Notes: a model not told the origin generated them from the letters alone. A stretch of 64,000 nucleotides of DNA from CAZFER01 sp964517495 (GCA_964517495.1 CAZFER010000028.1:9547-73546); one strand, 5' to 3'; shown: positions 37,326 through 45,977, counted from the first letter of the stretch. Numbers and translations: made by a program.

Positions 37326-37567
37326 TACCAATCGATATCCTCAGAGCATTCTTCAATCGGTGTGGCTAATCCTTCCCGGATAGATTCACGCATCCCGTGA
37401 ATATTCAACAGATACAGAGTTTCCTGGATGGAACGCCAGTCTTCCTCCGAAATTAAAACAGCATTGCCTCGTTTACCCGTAATAATAATAGGCTCGTGAG
37501 CCGAGGCTGCTTCGTCAATCAGCCGATAAAGTTTTGATCTTGCCTCACTTGCTGTTAAAGTGGGCAT
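37325..37567 (-). CDS. yefM: YefM/Phd-family antitoxin
   Basis: 80 residues. The N-terminal DNA-binding/dimer domain reads LTASEARSKLYRLIDEAASAHEPIIITGKRGNAVLISEEDW, the standard YefM pattern. The acidic C-terminus (EECSEDIDW) neutralises the toxin. It precedes the toxin in one transcript with a strong GGAGAGG ribosome site. Autoregulation is expected; the upstream promoter holds two GTAC-centred hexamers. Confidence 0.94.
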   Translation of the reverse strand: MPTLTASEARSKLYRLIDEAASAHEPIIITGKRGNAVLISEEDWRSIQETLYLLNIHGMRESIREGLATPIEECSEDIDW

Positions 37568-37603
37568 ATTTAACCTCTCCTGATCATGATGTTAAACAAC
37601 TAA

Positions 37604-37632
37604 ACAGTACGATTTAACGTACGTTTTGTCAA
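37604..37632 (-). promoter_or_regulatory. Promoter and operator of the yefM-yoeB pair
   Basis: On the minus strand TTGACA (37632-37627) and TACTGT (37609-37604) are separated by 17 bases. Two GTAC-centred hexamers (CGTACG and AGTACG in plus view at 37618-37623 and 37606-37611) lie between and across these boxes with centres 12 bases apart. In E. coli the YefM-YoeB complex binds TGTACA-core sites with the same 12-base spacing. Confidence 0.6.
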
Positions 37633-37644
37633 GAGGTAAAATTG

Positions 37645-37716
37645 CAGCATGAGGTGTGGCTCTGGGGCTGGCTGGAGCGCAGCGTAAGCCAGTCCCTAGC
37701 AGTCACTTGTTAGAAT
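37645..37716 (-). other. attC-like recombination site 2 (5' of toxin-antitoxin pair)
   Basis: On the minus strand it begins TTCTAACAAGTG and has a bulged stem in which GGGACTGGCT pairs with AGCCAGCCCC, around ACGCTGCGCTCC, a loop type common in attC sites. GTG/CAC outer pairs extend it. The right-hand GTTRRRY box is not recognisable. It has the same orientation as site 1, so the 640 bases between would form one cassette with the toxin-antitoxin pair. Confidence 0.5.
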
Positions 37717-37724
37717 TTCAAATC

Positions 37725-37961
37725 TCATGGGTCCACTGGCATGTTGACCAAAGTAAATTGGGTAATCGTCGGTTGACGGAGCTGATACTTCTGGCGAAGG
37801 TATCTCACCACTTCGTTCGTATTGTGTCGTTCCGTATCGCAGTCTGCGAAAAACGCCCCTCCTGTAGTTTTTTGTAGCAACGCCCCAACTAAGGATAAAC
37901 TGCTGTGACTTGTTAGTAATTCATTTCCCTGGTTCATTTCAAATATCATTGATACTTTCAC
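37725..37961 (-). pseudogene. 78-residue orphan frame, possible transposase N-terminal remnant
   Basis: A frame with GTG start and GGGAGG ribosome site encodes 78 residues. The first part (MNQGNELLTSHSSLSLVGALLQKT) is reminiscent of the N-terminus of IS1380/IS4-like transposases, which continue for about 400 residues more; here a stop comes after PVDP. It ends eight bases before attC-like site 2, so it could instead be a small gene of the preceding cassette. The likeness is from memory and weak. The 37962-38212 gap holds nothing further than a ribosome site for the next gene. Confidence 0.4.
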
Positions 37962-38212
37962 CCTCCCGGTGAGTTAATTCGCAGATAATATATATCACAA
38001 ACCTTTATGTTTCAATGACTTGCAACGATAACATCAGTTTCCTCACGGATTCAGGTTATAATAATCGATAAGGCCGGTGGGGATTATTTTTCTGAGATTT
38101 CTAATGACTTGCTTTTTTCCATTCATATCTTTTTATTGAAATTACCCTGGATGTTCGAATCAATCTGTGTTAAAACCATATTAATCGAATTTATATAAGG
38201 GAGGAATATATT

Positions 38213-39655
38213 ATGAAAAGCAAAATCATCATACTTTCGATGCTCCTATTTTCTTTGCCGCTTGTATCAAGTGCGCAAACCTTGGGCTATTGGCAATTTG
38301 ATGAAACAGGAACAGTACTGAAAGACAGCAGCGGTAATGGATTGGACGGAAATTTTGGCTTTGAGGCATCAGTGGACACTGATCCTGTTTCCGTTTCAGA
38401 TTCCCCTTTAGGCGAAGCGGGAGACCGAGCATTGGATATCATCGGTGCACCAGTGGTAGTGGATGATTCAGAAAACCAGCTTCTTGACCTGGCAGGCCAA
38501 AATTTTACGGCTGAGTTATGGCTCAAGATCGATGAAGACCTGAATGGGTTAAGCTGGTTGGGAACGGTTTACTATGGCCGCCATGGCACTGGCTGGGGAA
38601 TCGGATTTCGTGATTCAGATGTGAAGTTTACCTTATTTGGTGTTGTTGATATATTTCCGCCAGGCCTCCAATTAACTCCGGATGGCGAGTGGCATCATTT
38701 AGCCTTTGCTTTTGAATCCGAAGTGGGAGTTGAAGTATTTTTGGATGGTGAATCCTTCGCCTATATAGAGGAAACCCGTCCAATGATTCAGACGGATACA
38801 AATATATTATGGCTGGGAGCGGAAGACGGTGGCAGCCGTCCACTACCCGGGAAAATGGACCGATTCAGGGTAACAAAAGGATTGCTTGGCGCCTCGGAGC
38901 TTGACAGTGATCCTGCGAATCCTAAACCTGTAACAGATGATACCCTGGCATACTTTGATTTCAATGAAGAATCCGGACCTGAGTTTAAGAGTGAAGCGCA
39001 ATCCGGTTTAACGGCTTTGGTGGCTACCCAATGGTATGCGATAGAAACCGCCCCGGATTTTGTTTCCGACTCTCCTTTGGGCAGTGGCAACGCATTGGAG
39101 TTTCAGCGGGGAGATCATGTTGTGGTTTATGATGATGATGAAGATTTAAACTTCCAATTTGAAAGTTTTACGTTGGAAGCATGGATCAAACCAAGCGATG
39201 ATATTCCAGGGACCTACGCTGCCTTGTTGCGATATGGTGGTTCACAAACGGCACCTGATGACTCTGGTGGATATGGATTATTGTTGAACAGTGACACTGG
39301 TGCATTGCGAATGACCTTCTATCAAATTGATGCAGGGAATGATGCCAATGTCGATGCGGTGGAAGGAATTGTACCAATCGACGATACCTGGCACCATGTC
39401 GCCGCCGTGTATGATGAAGAATTGTTTATGGTACGCTTCTTCGTCGACGGTGAGTTAAAAGATGAGATTGATTACGTGCTGGGTATTGAAACCGCCAAAG
39501 ATGTATACATTCTTCATATCGGTGGACAATGGGACAACCGTGATCCTTACGTGGGAAAAATGGATCAAGTACGCATTAGCTCAGGGGCTCTAACTGCCGA
39601 TGAACTTGATTACACCGAACCTGTCACACCAGTGTTGGAGTGGTCACTATTCTGA
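38213..39655 (+). CDS. Secreted protein with two LamG/concanavalin-like domains
   Basis: 480 residues with a signal peptide (cleavage after VSSAQ). Two LamG-like jelly-roll domains are visible, about residues 23-235 and 245-470. Each starts with LGYWQFDE/LAYFDFNE and contains TAELWLKI/TLEAWIKP, GEWHHLAFAFE/DTWHHVAAVYD and FLDGESF/FVDGELKDE, closing with GKMDRFRV/GKMDQVRI. They bind carbohydrates or other ligands outside the cell. The C-terminus TPVLEWSLF matches the shared motif of the window's other secreted proteins. A strong terminator follows. Confidence 0.9.
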   Translation: MKSKIIILSMLLFSLPLVSSAQTLGYWQFDETGTVLKDSSGNGLDGNFGFEASVDTDPVSVSDSPLGEAGDRALDIIGAPVVVDDSENQLLDLAGQNFTAELWLKIDEDLNGLSWLGTVYYGRHGTGWGIGFRDSDVKFTLFGVVDIFPPGLQLTPDGEWHHLAFAFESEVGVEVFLDGESFAYIEETRPMIQTDTNILWLGAEDGGSRPLPGKMDRFRVTKGLLGASELDSDPANPKPVTDDTLAYFDFNEESGPEFKSEAQSGLTALVATQWYAIETAPDFVSDSPLGSGNALEFQRGDHVVVYDDDEDLNFQFESFTLEAWIKPSDDIPGTYAALLRYGGSQTAPDDSGGYGLLLNSDTGALRMTFYQIDAGNDANVDAVEGIVPIDDTWHHVAAVYDEELFMVRFFVDGELKDEIDYVLGIETAKDVYILHIGGQWDNRDPYVGKMDQVRISSGALTADELDYTEPVTPVLEWSLF

Positions 39656-39681
39656 TCTGAATAAAACAACCATCATTATAT

Positions 39682-39718
39682 TCCCCCGCTTGGTGATAAA
39701 CCAATCGGGGGATTTTTT
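39682..39718 (+). terminator. Rho-independent terminator after the LamG gene
   Basis: TCCCCCG pairs with CGGGGGA, then after one C/T mismatch TTGG pairs with CCAA; a 7-base loop and a run of six T follow. Confidence 0.88.
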
Positions 39719-40154
39719 ATATTATCTTTGATCCATTTTTTTGTTATGTTTAGTGGATAGGTTCAGTATACATTAATAGAGCCAAAATTATGGAATCAAA
39801 CATCTCGAGTCAATTTTCAGATCGATCGCTTCAGGGCGATATGGCGTGCTACCGAATATTATTGATATCTTCTTTCAGAGGTGTTGCCGTTTGGTTGATT
39901 CTATGCTAATTGTTGTTGGTGTTATTTTGGCGGAGGAATTTATGTGAATTTGCGATAGTTGCCTTACACCATTAAATATCACCCCGCCATTAATAGACGG
40001 GCCACATTGACGATTTTTCCTAGCCTGGCCCCGAAACGCAAACATATAGCAACCCAGCCACAAGGGATGTCAATAACGCAGTCTTTATTCTCATCCCTTT
40101 GTAAATGGAAGCTATATCAACCGATTTTAAACGGTATGACAATGGAGGAACATA
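39719..40154. other. Intergenic region without recognised gene
   Basis: Apart from the terminator before it and a GGAGG ribosome site for the oxidoreductase, no gene, repeat or structured RNA could be supported here. Short open frames in it look like chance. Confidence 0.5.
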
Positions 40155-41501
40155 ATGACCGAAAAAAAACGTCAAACAGACCATTTAAGTTCGAAAGGGG
40201 GAAGCCGGCGCTCGTTTTTGAAATCCACCGCAGCGTCCAGCGCCCTGTTGTTAGCACCCAGTGTTATCCCCACTTCCGCCCTTGGAAGAGAGGGAACCAC
40301 AGCTCCCAGTGAACGCATTCTGCTGGGCGGGGTTGGCATCGGCAACCGGGGTGAATATGACCTGCGCCGCATCATGCAAGCAGACTATGTGCAATGCCTG
40401 GCCCTTTGTGATCCCCAAAAATCACGGCGCGAAAAGATTAAAAAACTGGTCGACAACCGCTATGAAAACAGCGATTGCGAACTGTTCGCCGACATTCGCG
40501 ATTTTCTGGAAAAACGCACCGACCTGGATGCCTGCCTGGTAACAACGGGTGACCGCTGGCATGCGTTGGCGTCGGTTATGGTGATGCGAGCGGGTAAAGA
40601 TGTTTATTCCGAAAAACCATCGAGTATGACCATTGCCGAAGGGCAAATGGTGGTGGAAACAGCCAAGCGCTATGGACGCATTTACCAAACTGGAACACAG
40701 CGATTGAGCGAAGCCAAGTTCGCTTTTGCCAACGAACTCTTACGCACAGGACGATTGGGTGAAGTTAAAACCGTTCGCGCTCATATCGCCCCCTGGAAAC
40801 CGGCTAAACTCAGCCATGATTGGCTGCCTGAACAACCCCTTCCACCCAAATCAGAAGTGAATTGGGACCATTGGCTGGGCCCCTGCCCCTGGCGGCCTTA
40901 TAACGAAGCCTACGTTCGCGGTGGTTGGCGTGGTTATTATGATTTCCATACCAGCTGTATCGGTGAATGGGGAGCACATACCTTTGCCCAATGCCAGGCC
41001 GCTATTGGTGCAACCAATATGGCCGCTGTTGAATACCCTTATGTCGATAACATTTATGGCGATGGCATGGTCACTAAGTTTTCCAATGGCTTTGAGATGG
41101 TATTGGAGCGTGATATCGACAAAAAAATTTGGCATGGCTCATGCGGGGTAAAATATGAAGGCAGTGAAGGCTGGGTTTCAATCGCCGATGGATATGACAA
41201 ACCGGAAGTGTCTGATCCCAAATTATTGGAAGATTTCGATAAAATCGTCAACGAATATGTTGAGCGAACCGGCCATCCCATGAACCACTGGTTCGATTTC
41301 CTCGAAAGTATCAAGTCTCGCAAACCGACGGTTGCCAATCCCGAAGTGATGCATTATTCCATGTCAACCGTGCACGCTGCCAATATTTGCATGTGGCTGG
41401 AACGGGATATGAAATATGATGCGGAAAAAGAGGAATTCATCAATGATCCCGTCGCCAACCGTTTGCGCACCCGTGCCCAACGCGAACCGTGGATTTATTA
41501 A
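40155..41501 (+). CDS. Tat-exported Gfo/Idh/MocA-family oxidoreductase
   Basis: 448 residues with a twin-arginine signal (SRRSFLKSTAASSALLLAPS, Arg18-Arg19). The Rossmann domain follows with ILLGGVGIGNRGEYDL and ACLVTTGDRWHALASVMVM, then the EKPSSMT motif carrying the catalytic Lys (YSEKPSSM). The C-terminal domain has the GEWGAHTFAQCQAA and WDHWLGPCPW blocks frequent in the exported planctomycete-like group. These enzymes oxidise or epimerise sugars using NAD(P), acting in the periplasm here. Upstream GGAGG supports the start. A HEAT-repeat gene follows 31 bases later. Confidence 0.93.
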   Translation: MTEKKRQTDHLSSKGGSRRSFLKSTAASSALLLAPSVIPTSALGREGTTAPSERILLGGVGIGNRGEYDLRRIMQADYVQCLALCDPQKSRREKIKKLVDNRYENSDCELFADIRDFLEKRTDLDACLVTTGDRWHALASVMVMRAGKDVYSEKPSSMTIAEGQMVVETAKRYGRIYQTGTQRLSEAKFAFANELLRTGRLGEVKTVRAHIAPWKPAKLSHDWLPEQPLPPKSEVNWDHWLGPCPWRPYNEAYVRGGWRGYYDFHTSCIGEWGAHTFAQCQAAIGATNMAAVEYPYVDNIYGDGMVTKFSNGFEMVLERDIDKKIWHGSCGVKYEGSEGWVSIADGYDKPEVSDPKLLEDFDKIVNEYVERTGHPMNHWFDFLESIKSRKPTVANPEVMHYSMSTVHAANICMWLERDMKYDAEKEEFINDPVANRLRTRAQREPWIY

Positions 41502-41532
41502 TGTGGGATTTAAACACTAAAGGAGAATTATT

Positions 41533-42210
41533 ATGTTAGAAACAACATTCAATACGGCATTTATTGCCTCGGCATCCACTGCTGAAGAAGAGGCAAAATA
41601 TTTAAAAGCGCTGGAATCGGACGGTCCGATTAAAGATAAATTTGACGCCTGCCGCATGCTGGCTCGCCTCGGCAGTAAAAAATCAATCAAACCGCTGGCC
41701 AAATTGCTTGATGACGAAAAACTGGCACATATGGCGCGCTATGGGTTGGAACCCAATCCTGATCCTGGCGTGGATGAGGTATTTCGCAGCGCGTTAGGAC
41801 GTTTGAAAGGCCTACACCTGGTGGGTGTGATTGGCAGCATTGGCGTACGCCGTGATGCTGAAGCGGTTGAAGGGCTGGTCAAGCACTTAAACAGTGACGA
41901 TGATCAGGTAGCAGAAGCCGCCGCCCGGGCATTGGGCAGCATTGGCACGATCCCCGCCGGTAAACAACTGGCTCGTGCAGTTGGAGAAGTACCCCAATCA
42001 CGTAAATTGGCTTTCTGTGAGGGCTTGCTGCGCTGCGCTGAACATTTGGCGAAAGAAAACCGCCTCCGTGCGGTTAGGGCCATCTACCGACGCCTGAATC
42101 AATTGGATAATGCACCCGAGCATGTAAAAAAGGCTGCTCAGCTCGGTATGGCCCAATCCGGTGGTCAAGGCAGCAGAGAAGGTGGTGACCAACGGCGCCG
42201 AGAACGGTAA
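41533..42210 (+). CDS. HEAT-repeat protein
   Basis: 225 residues made mostly of HEAT/PBS-lyase-type helical repeats: DACRMLARLGSKKSIKPLAKLLDDE and DQVAEAAARALGSIGTIPAGKQLARAV are the clearest. There is no signal peptide. The last 20 residues are Gly/Arg/Gln-rich and probably disordered. AAAGGAG precedes the start. It likely binds a partner protein; being directly after the oxidoreductase suggests a common transcript, ended by the hairpin at 42244. Confidence 0.8.
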   Translation: MLETTFNTAFIASASTAEEEAKYLKALESDGPIKDKFDACRMLARLGSKKSIKPLAKLLDDEKLAHMARYGLEPNPDPGVDEVFRSALGRLKGLHLVGVIGSIGVRRDAEAVEGLVKHLNSDDDQVAEAAARALGSIGTIPAGKQLARAVGEVPQSRKLAFCEGLLRCAEHLAKENRLRAVRAIYRRLNQLDNAPEHVKKAAQLGMAQSGGQGSREGGDQRRRER

Positions 42211-42243
42211 ACATTAATAGAAATTTATTATAGATGCTTTATG

Positions 42244-42280
42244 GGGCGGTGAATGGATTAGTCCTTCACCGCCCGTCTAT
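42244..42280 (+). terminator. Hairpin terminator after the HEAT gene
   Basis: A perfect 10-bp stem, GGGCGGTGAA with TTCACCGCCC, around an 11-base loop, followed by GTCTATTT. The T-run is short. Confidence 0.7.
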
Positions 42281-42338
42281 TTATATATCATATAAATATC
42301 TTTTATGCAGTATACATTAATTCAATCAACATTCGCAC

Positions 42339-42542
42339 CTATTTCTCAACATACTGATTTCCCTTATGTTGATGCTTGGAACGCTTTTCAATCGTGGTCC
42401 AGAGATAATATCCACCAAAAATTAACACAATAAGTGCGGCCATGAGTAGAAATATAACCAATAGCGTACCAAAATCAGTGGGTTGCGATTGCTGTTCCAC
42501 GTTTAAGGCACTCATAGAGGCTTTGAGGATATCAAAATTCAT
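42339..42542 (-). CDS. Small single-pass membrane protein
   Basis: 67 residues: a polar N-terminus, one transmembrane helix (about residues 24-48) and a basic C-terminal tail (EKRSKHQHKGNQYVEK). A GGAG ribosome site before the ATG and the helix support a real gene. Family unknown; it may be a small accessory membrane protein. Confidence 0.6.
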   Translation of the reverse strand: MNFDILKASMSALNVEQQSQPTDFGTLLVIFLLMAALIVLIFGGYYLWTTIEKRSKHQHKGNQYVEK

Positions 42543-42622
42543 TTTGTACTCCGATCGATTTGTTTACTATAGTCTATCAATCGAAGTGAGTGATTCCAAA
42601 AATGAATGTAGCGAGTTGCCAA

Positions 42623-43010
42623 TTAAAGTTTATTAACTTTTAAGTCACTTAAGAAAAATCCCACAATGTCCTGGTAGGCCAGTTGATTACCGCTGGTGCT
42701 GACCACCACCATCATCCGGGCGTTTTCTTCATCCGGCCACAGGGCAGCATATCCACCACCTGCCTCACGGCCGGGCAGCAGGTTGATGGGATCGGACCAG
42801 GTTAATCCTTCCTCCTGGCTGCGTTTTTTACCGGATGACCGACTGGCGCCCAGGATCATCCAGGCTATCCTGGTAGGCGGTAATCCAATCCCCATTGGTA
42901 CAGCGAGTGACACACGGGCCATGTAAAAAACGGTTCCCGTCCCACATCGATATTAAATGGACCTTCGAAGTTGTACTCTATACCGATTATCAGAAAAAGT
43001 ATGTTTCTTC
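42623..43010 (-). pseudogene. Decayed sialidase/BNR-repeat gene fragment
   Basis: Read on the minus strand in two frames it gives DVGREPF, HGPCVTRCTNGDWITAYQDS, DDPGRQSVIR, then SQEEGLTWSDPINLLPG and GYAALWPDEENARMMVVVSTS. The Asp-box-like block (S-x-E-x-G-L-T-W) and the order of segments fit the C-terminal half of BNR/sialidase-like proteins. At least two frameshifts are needed and most of the protein is missing, so it is a remnant. Its 99-residue open frame alone would mislead. Confidence 0.65.
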
Positions 43011-43043
43011 ATTGTTTTTAAATTCATTCCATAGAGGAACAAA

Positions 43044-44198
43044 TCATTGTTGTTTTTGGGGTTCCTTTTCCACGGTTAAATTGTCACGTTCGATTATCCG
43101 CAAACATTCACCGATTCGCTCTACAGGTTTTCCCGTCAAGCCAGTAAAAGCGTTGCCTGTAATTAGGACATCAGTGGTGTGATCCAACACCACGCCAGTG
43201 GCTGCATCATCACGTTTTGTTTTCCCTCCGATATAGGCGTTCGAAAACGTGTTGCCCGATATGGTGGCTCGCCCACTATCCGGCCCCACCGCCACAGCGT
43301 GCTTGGCTACAATGGTGAAGGTATTGGCTGACACGGTACATCCCCAGGCATCGCGAAGATCCACGCCACCACCGAAGTTATGGGCAATCACATTAGCACT
43401 AACCGTATTGCCATAGCAATCACGGTCCATAATGATGGCGGTATCCTGGCATTCCTCAATCATGTTGCCGGACAATACTGAGCCATAGGTATTTTCAATC
43501 ACCACGCCATGCCGCAAATGATCATCCAGGTTATTGCCATTCATACATAGATTGAAACTATCGATGCAGTGCAAAGCATCCTGGTTTTCTTCGAATTGAT
43601 TGGCGTTTACCACGATATCATGACCACGATGAATGCTGAGACCCACTTTCGCATTGTAAGTTAGGATGGAATCACAGATGCGTGGGTCTTCGTAACAATC
43701 GACCAGTGAGATTCCATTCCCGCCGTTATGATCGATGGCCATGTTGTCAATCAATATTTCATTGATACCCTGCGCCAGAATACCATCCCCGCTTTTGGGA
43801 TTGCCACTGATGCGAAAGTTTGCCAGCTGCACCCTCCAGTTGCGTTTACTGCCATCATCGGGGTAATCCGGGTGACGAAGGATAAGGGCCGATTGGCCAT
43901 CCTCATTGTGATTGATGATATGGGATGCCGTGCCTGAGCCTTCTATACGGGTATCCTCACTCGTAAGAATCAGTGGTTCAGTGATTTCATGGATCCCGGG
44001 CGGCAGCTTCACCAAACCTCCGGTTTTGGGTACAGCGTTAAAGGCCGATTGTAATGTGGAGAATGAAGCCGCATCGATAATGCCATCTTCACTCAGCTTT
44101 CGTCTCTCGCCAGCAGTTGATGTTAAAAACGGTATCGCGGATAAAAGCGCAATAAACAGAAAACTGCTTACGATTACATTTAATTTGATTTTCATCAT
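43044..44198 (-). CDS. Secreted right-handed beta-helix protein
   Basis: 384 residues with a signal peptide (cleavage near STAGE). It opens like pectate-lyase-3 folds (FSTLQSAFNAVPKTGGLVKLPPGIHEI) and then runs through repeated parallel-beta-helix turns, for example GNGISLVDCYEDPRI, NQFEENQDALHC, GVVIENTYGSVLSGNMIEE and GNTVSANVIAHN. Proteins of this fold bind or cleave polysaccharides. The catalytic residues cannot be placed, so no enzyme name is given. A GAGGTGA site precedes the start. Confidence 0.85.
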   Translation of the reverse strand: MMKIKLNVIVSSFLFIALLSAIPFLTSTAGERRKLSEDGIIDAASFSTLQSAFNAVPKTGGLVKLPPGIHEITEPLILTSEDTRIEGSGTASHIINHNEDGQSALILRHPDYPDDGSKRNWRVQLANFRISGNPKSGDGILAQGINEILIDNMAIDHNGGNGISLVDCYEDPRICDSILTYNAKVGLSIHRGHDIVVNANQFEENQDALHCIDSFNLCMNGNNLDDHLRHGVVIENTYGSVLSGNMIEECQDTAIIMDRDCYGNTVSANVIAHNFGGGVDLRDAWGCTVSANTFTIVAKHAVAVGPDSGRATISGNTFSNAYIGGKTKRDDAATGVVLDHTTDVLITGNAFTGLTGKPVERIGECLRIIERDNLTVEKEPQKQQ

Positions 44199-44289
44199 TT
44201 ATTCACCTCTTTATATTTCTAATCTATACCCAATCGTTTTGTGGATCTTATTTTTACCCCAACGGGATATTCCCGTTTTACAATTTATG

Positions 44290-44395
44290 GGCTTACACCC
44301 CAGGGAGGGCGAGGCTCCCGCCGAGCCGATATGTCTGATCATGTTACATTAAACTCCCGCCAAGCCGATATGTCTGATCATGTAACATTAAACAC
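44290..44395 (+). repeat. Palindromic repeats and duplicated MITE end
   Basis: CAGGGAGGGCGAGGCTCCCGCCGAGCC at 44300-44327 is followed by ATATGTCTGATCATGTTAC, the right end of the MITE-like family. A second, partly degenerate copy (CTCCCGCCAAGCC plus the same end) follows 40 bases later. The 44199-44591 gap holds no gene. Confidence 0.75.
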
Positions 44396-44448
44396 TAAAT
44401 CTTCAGTGCAGGTTTTAATGAACATACCTTTTTTATTTCAGTTATTGG

Positions 44449-44480
44449 GTAACCCGGCTCCGCGGGAGCGTCGCCCTCCC
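44449..44480 (-). repeat. GGCTCCCGCCGAGCC-family repeat, inverted variant
   Basis: On the minus strand GGGAGGGCGACGCTCCCGCGGAGCCG is a variant of the palindromic repeat, in opposite orientation to the copy at 44300. Confidence 0.6.
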
Positions 44481-44591
44481 TTGATTACAGTTTTTGTAGT
44501 TTTAGAGAGTAGGTTCAAAGCGTTAGCGAAACCTACCTGTCATACGCACCTGTGATTATGCCCTCTTACAGTCAAGTTCTCCCATTAATAA

Positions 44592-45398
44592 TTAATTGCC
44601 AGGAGCTTCAACAGTCCGCCCTGGTTCATAGGGGTTGTTCGAATAAATGGAAAAGTCCTTGAACACTGCCCAGCGATCCGTATCAGGCTGGCCGCTTTGA
44701 GTAAACACACCGATATTGGGCTTGGGATCCATTTGGAAGTTAACAACGGCCACACTTTTGACATCATCCCATCCTTCATCCCAGGCCTGAAGACTCACAT
44801 AGGTATCGTAAAATTCCATGGAAAGCCAGCTGCCCGGTTTGGGATTTTCGATTTTATTGACCACTTTGGCATTGGCATCCACTTCAACGACCACCACCAG
44901 CCAGGTCTGGCCATCGACGTGTTCTTCCACAAATTTAATGTAATGGTCATCGCCGTGGTATAAAATCAATCCAGCCTGTTCATATTGGCTTTGATGTTCC
45001 GTTTGAACATGCACTTCCGCCAATTTCGCATTATCCGGCAATGGGCGAATTAATATGTTTTTAGCATTCTTCCCTGCGCCCATTAATCCACCGGGTTCCA
45101 ATTTGATTTTCAAGCCATCCTCAATTTTGTGTGCGTCCGGATTTTCCCGCACCCAAGACCAACTCTCATCCAATTGGGTTTGAAAATCATCTTGAAAAAG
45201 AACATTCGACACGGCTTCTGGTTTTGGCTCAGGTGTCGGCTCCGGTTTCGTTTCAGGGGTCGGTTGGGGTACGTTTGATACGGCCTCAGGTGTATTCGTC
45301 GGTATTTGTTCTGATTCCTGTTCAGTGGATTGCTTTGAACAAGCGAAAATAAATAGAACTGTCACAATAGCGATACATATACTCAATTGTTTTTGCAT
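44592..45398 (-). CDS. Lipoprotein with DUF1349-like lectin domain
   Basis: 268 residues. The signal ends in a lipobox (LFIFA-C, about residue 20). A Pro/Glu/Thr linker (TPETKPEPTPEPKPE) follows. The rest fits the DUF1349/concanavalin-like beta-sandwich: FQDDF, AEVHVQTEHQSQYEQAGLILYHGDDHYIKFVEE and SGQPDTDRWAVFKDFSIY. Such domains bind or accompany sugar hydrolases. It is anchored to a membrane via LspA and Lgt processing. Confidence 0.87.
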   Translation of the reverse strand: MQKQLSICIAIVTVLFIFACSKQSTEQESEQIPTNTPEAVSNVPQPTPETKPEPTPEPKPEAVSNVLFQDDFQTQLDESWSWVRENPDAHKIEDGLKIKLEPGGLMGAGKNAKNILIRPLPDNAKLAEVHVQTEHQSQYEQAGLILYHGDDHYIKFVEEHVDGQTWLVVVVEVDANAKVVNKIENPKPGSWLSMEFYDTYVSLQAWDEGWDDVKSVAVVNFQMDPKPNIGVFTQSGQPDTDRWAVFKDFSIYSNNPYEPGRTVEAPGN

Positions 45399-45491
45399 GA
45401 TTCTCTCCCTCTTTTCAAATTGTACTTGGTTTTAATCTCTGCACTCTACCCTAGCATAAACGATTCTATCCGCAAATTGTAATCATTTTGC

Positions 45492-45758
45492 TCAATTGTC
45501 ACTTCGCCATAGATGAAGATTTTGGTAATCATCCCAGGCCATTCTGACGATCTCCATATCACCATCCCCATCAAAACCCGCGGCCACATCCAGATCTCCG
45601 TCTCCGTCCAAATCCGCCAAAACCACTTGATGCACAGAGGTGTACCATTCCGGCTGATCGATGATAGGCGCTTTAAACTCAGGCACCTCACTCCACGCGA
45701 TGATTTGACTTAATGTTAAAATCACAATCAATAAACTGATAATTCGAATCTTCCACAC
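45492..45758 (-). CDS. Short exported VCBS-type fragment
   Basis: Starts at GTG 45758 because GGAGG stands eight bases upstream; an ATG 15 bases earlier is possible. The 88 residues are a signal peptide and one VCBS/FG-GAP motif (LADLDGDGDLDVAAGFDGDGD), then the frame stops soon after. Intact VCBS proteins have several such blades, so this is likely a truncated gene, although no downstream remainder was found. Confidence 0.55.
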   Translation of the reverse strand: MWKIRIISLLIVILTLSQIIAWSEVPEFKAPIIDQPEWYTSVHQVVLADLDGDGDLDVAAGFDGDGDMEIVRMAWDDYQNLHLWRSDN

Positions 45759-45977
45759 GATAGGGTCCTCCATTTGCTTGATTCATGGCTAAAATCATTC
45801 TCGCATGTATAAATCCCCCTTGTCAACACACTATAAAAGGCAAACAATCCTGCTTGTGGATGTATTAGATTTTTTTCAATGCATTAAAGCAAGAAAAGAG
45901 GCTTCATCTGTCAGGATCACATGGTTGTCTGAAACCTGAAAAAGATTTCCATGTATTTATTTTTCCAAAAGATATTC

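Noticed and set aside
42623..42922. 99-residue intact-looking frame
   Set aside because: Only its second half is sialidase-like and the coding signal continues in another frame; it is a pseudogene piece.
44241..44555. Plus-strand 104-residue frame with repeated GGRGSRRAD-like text
   Set aside because: It is a translation of the palindromic repeat cluster, a frequent source of false genes.
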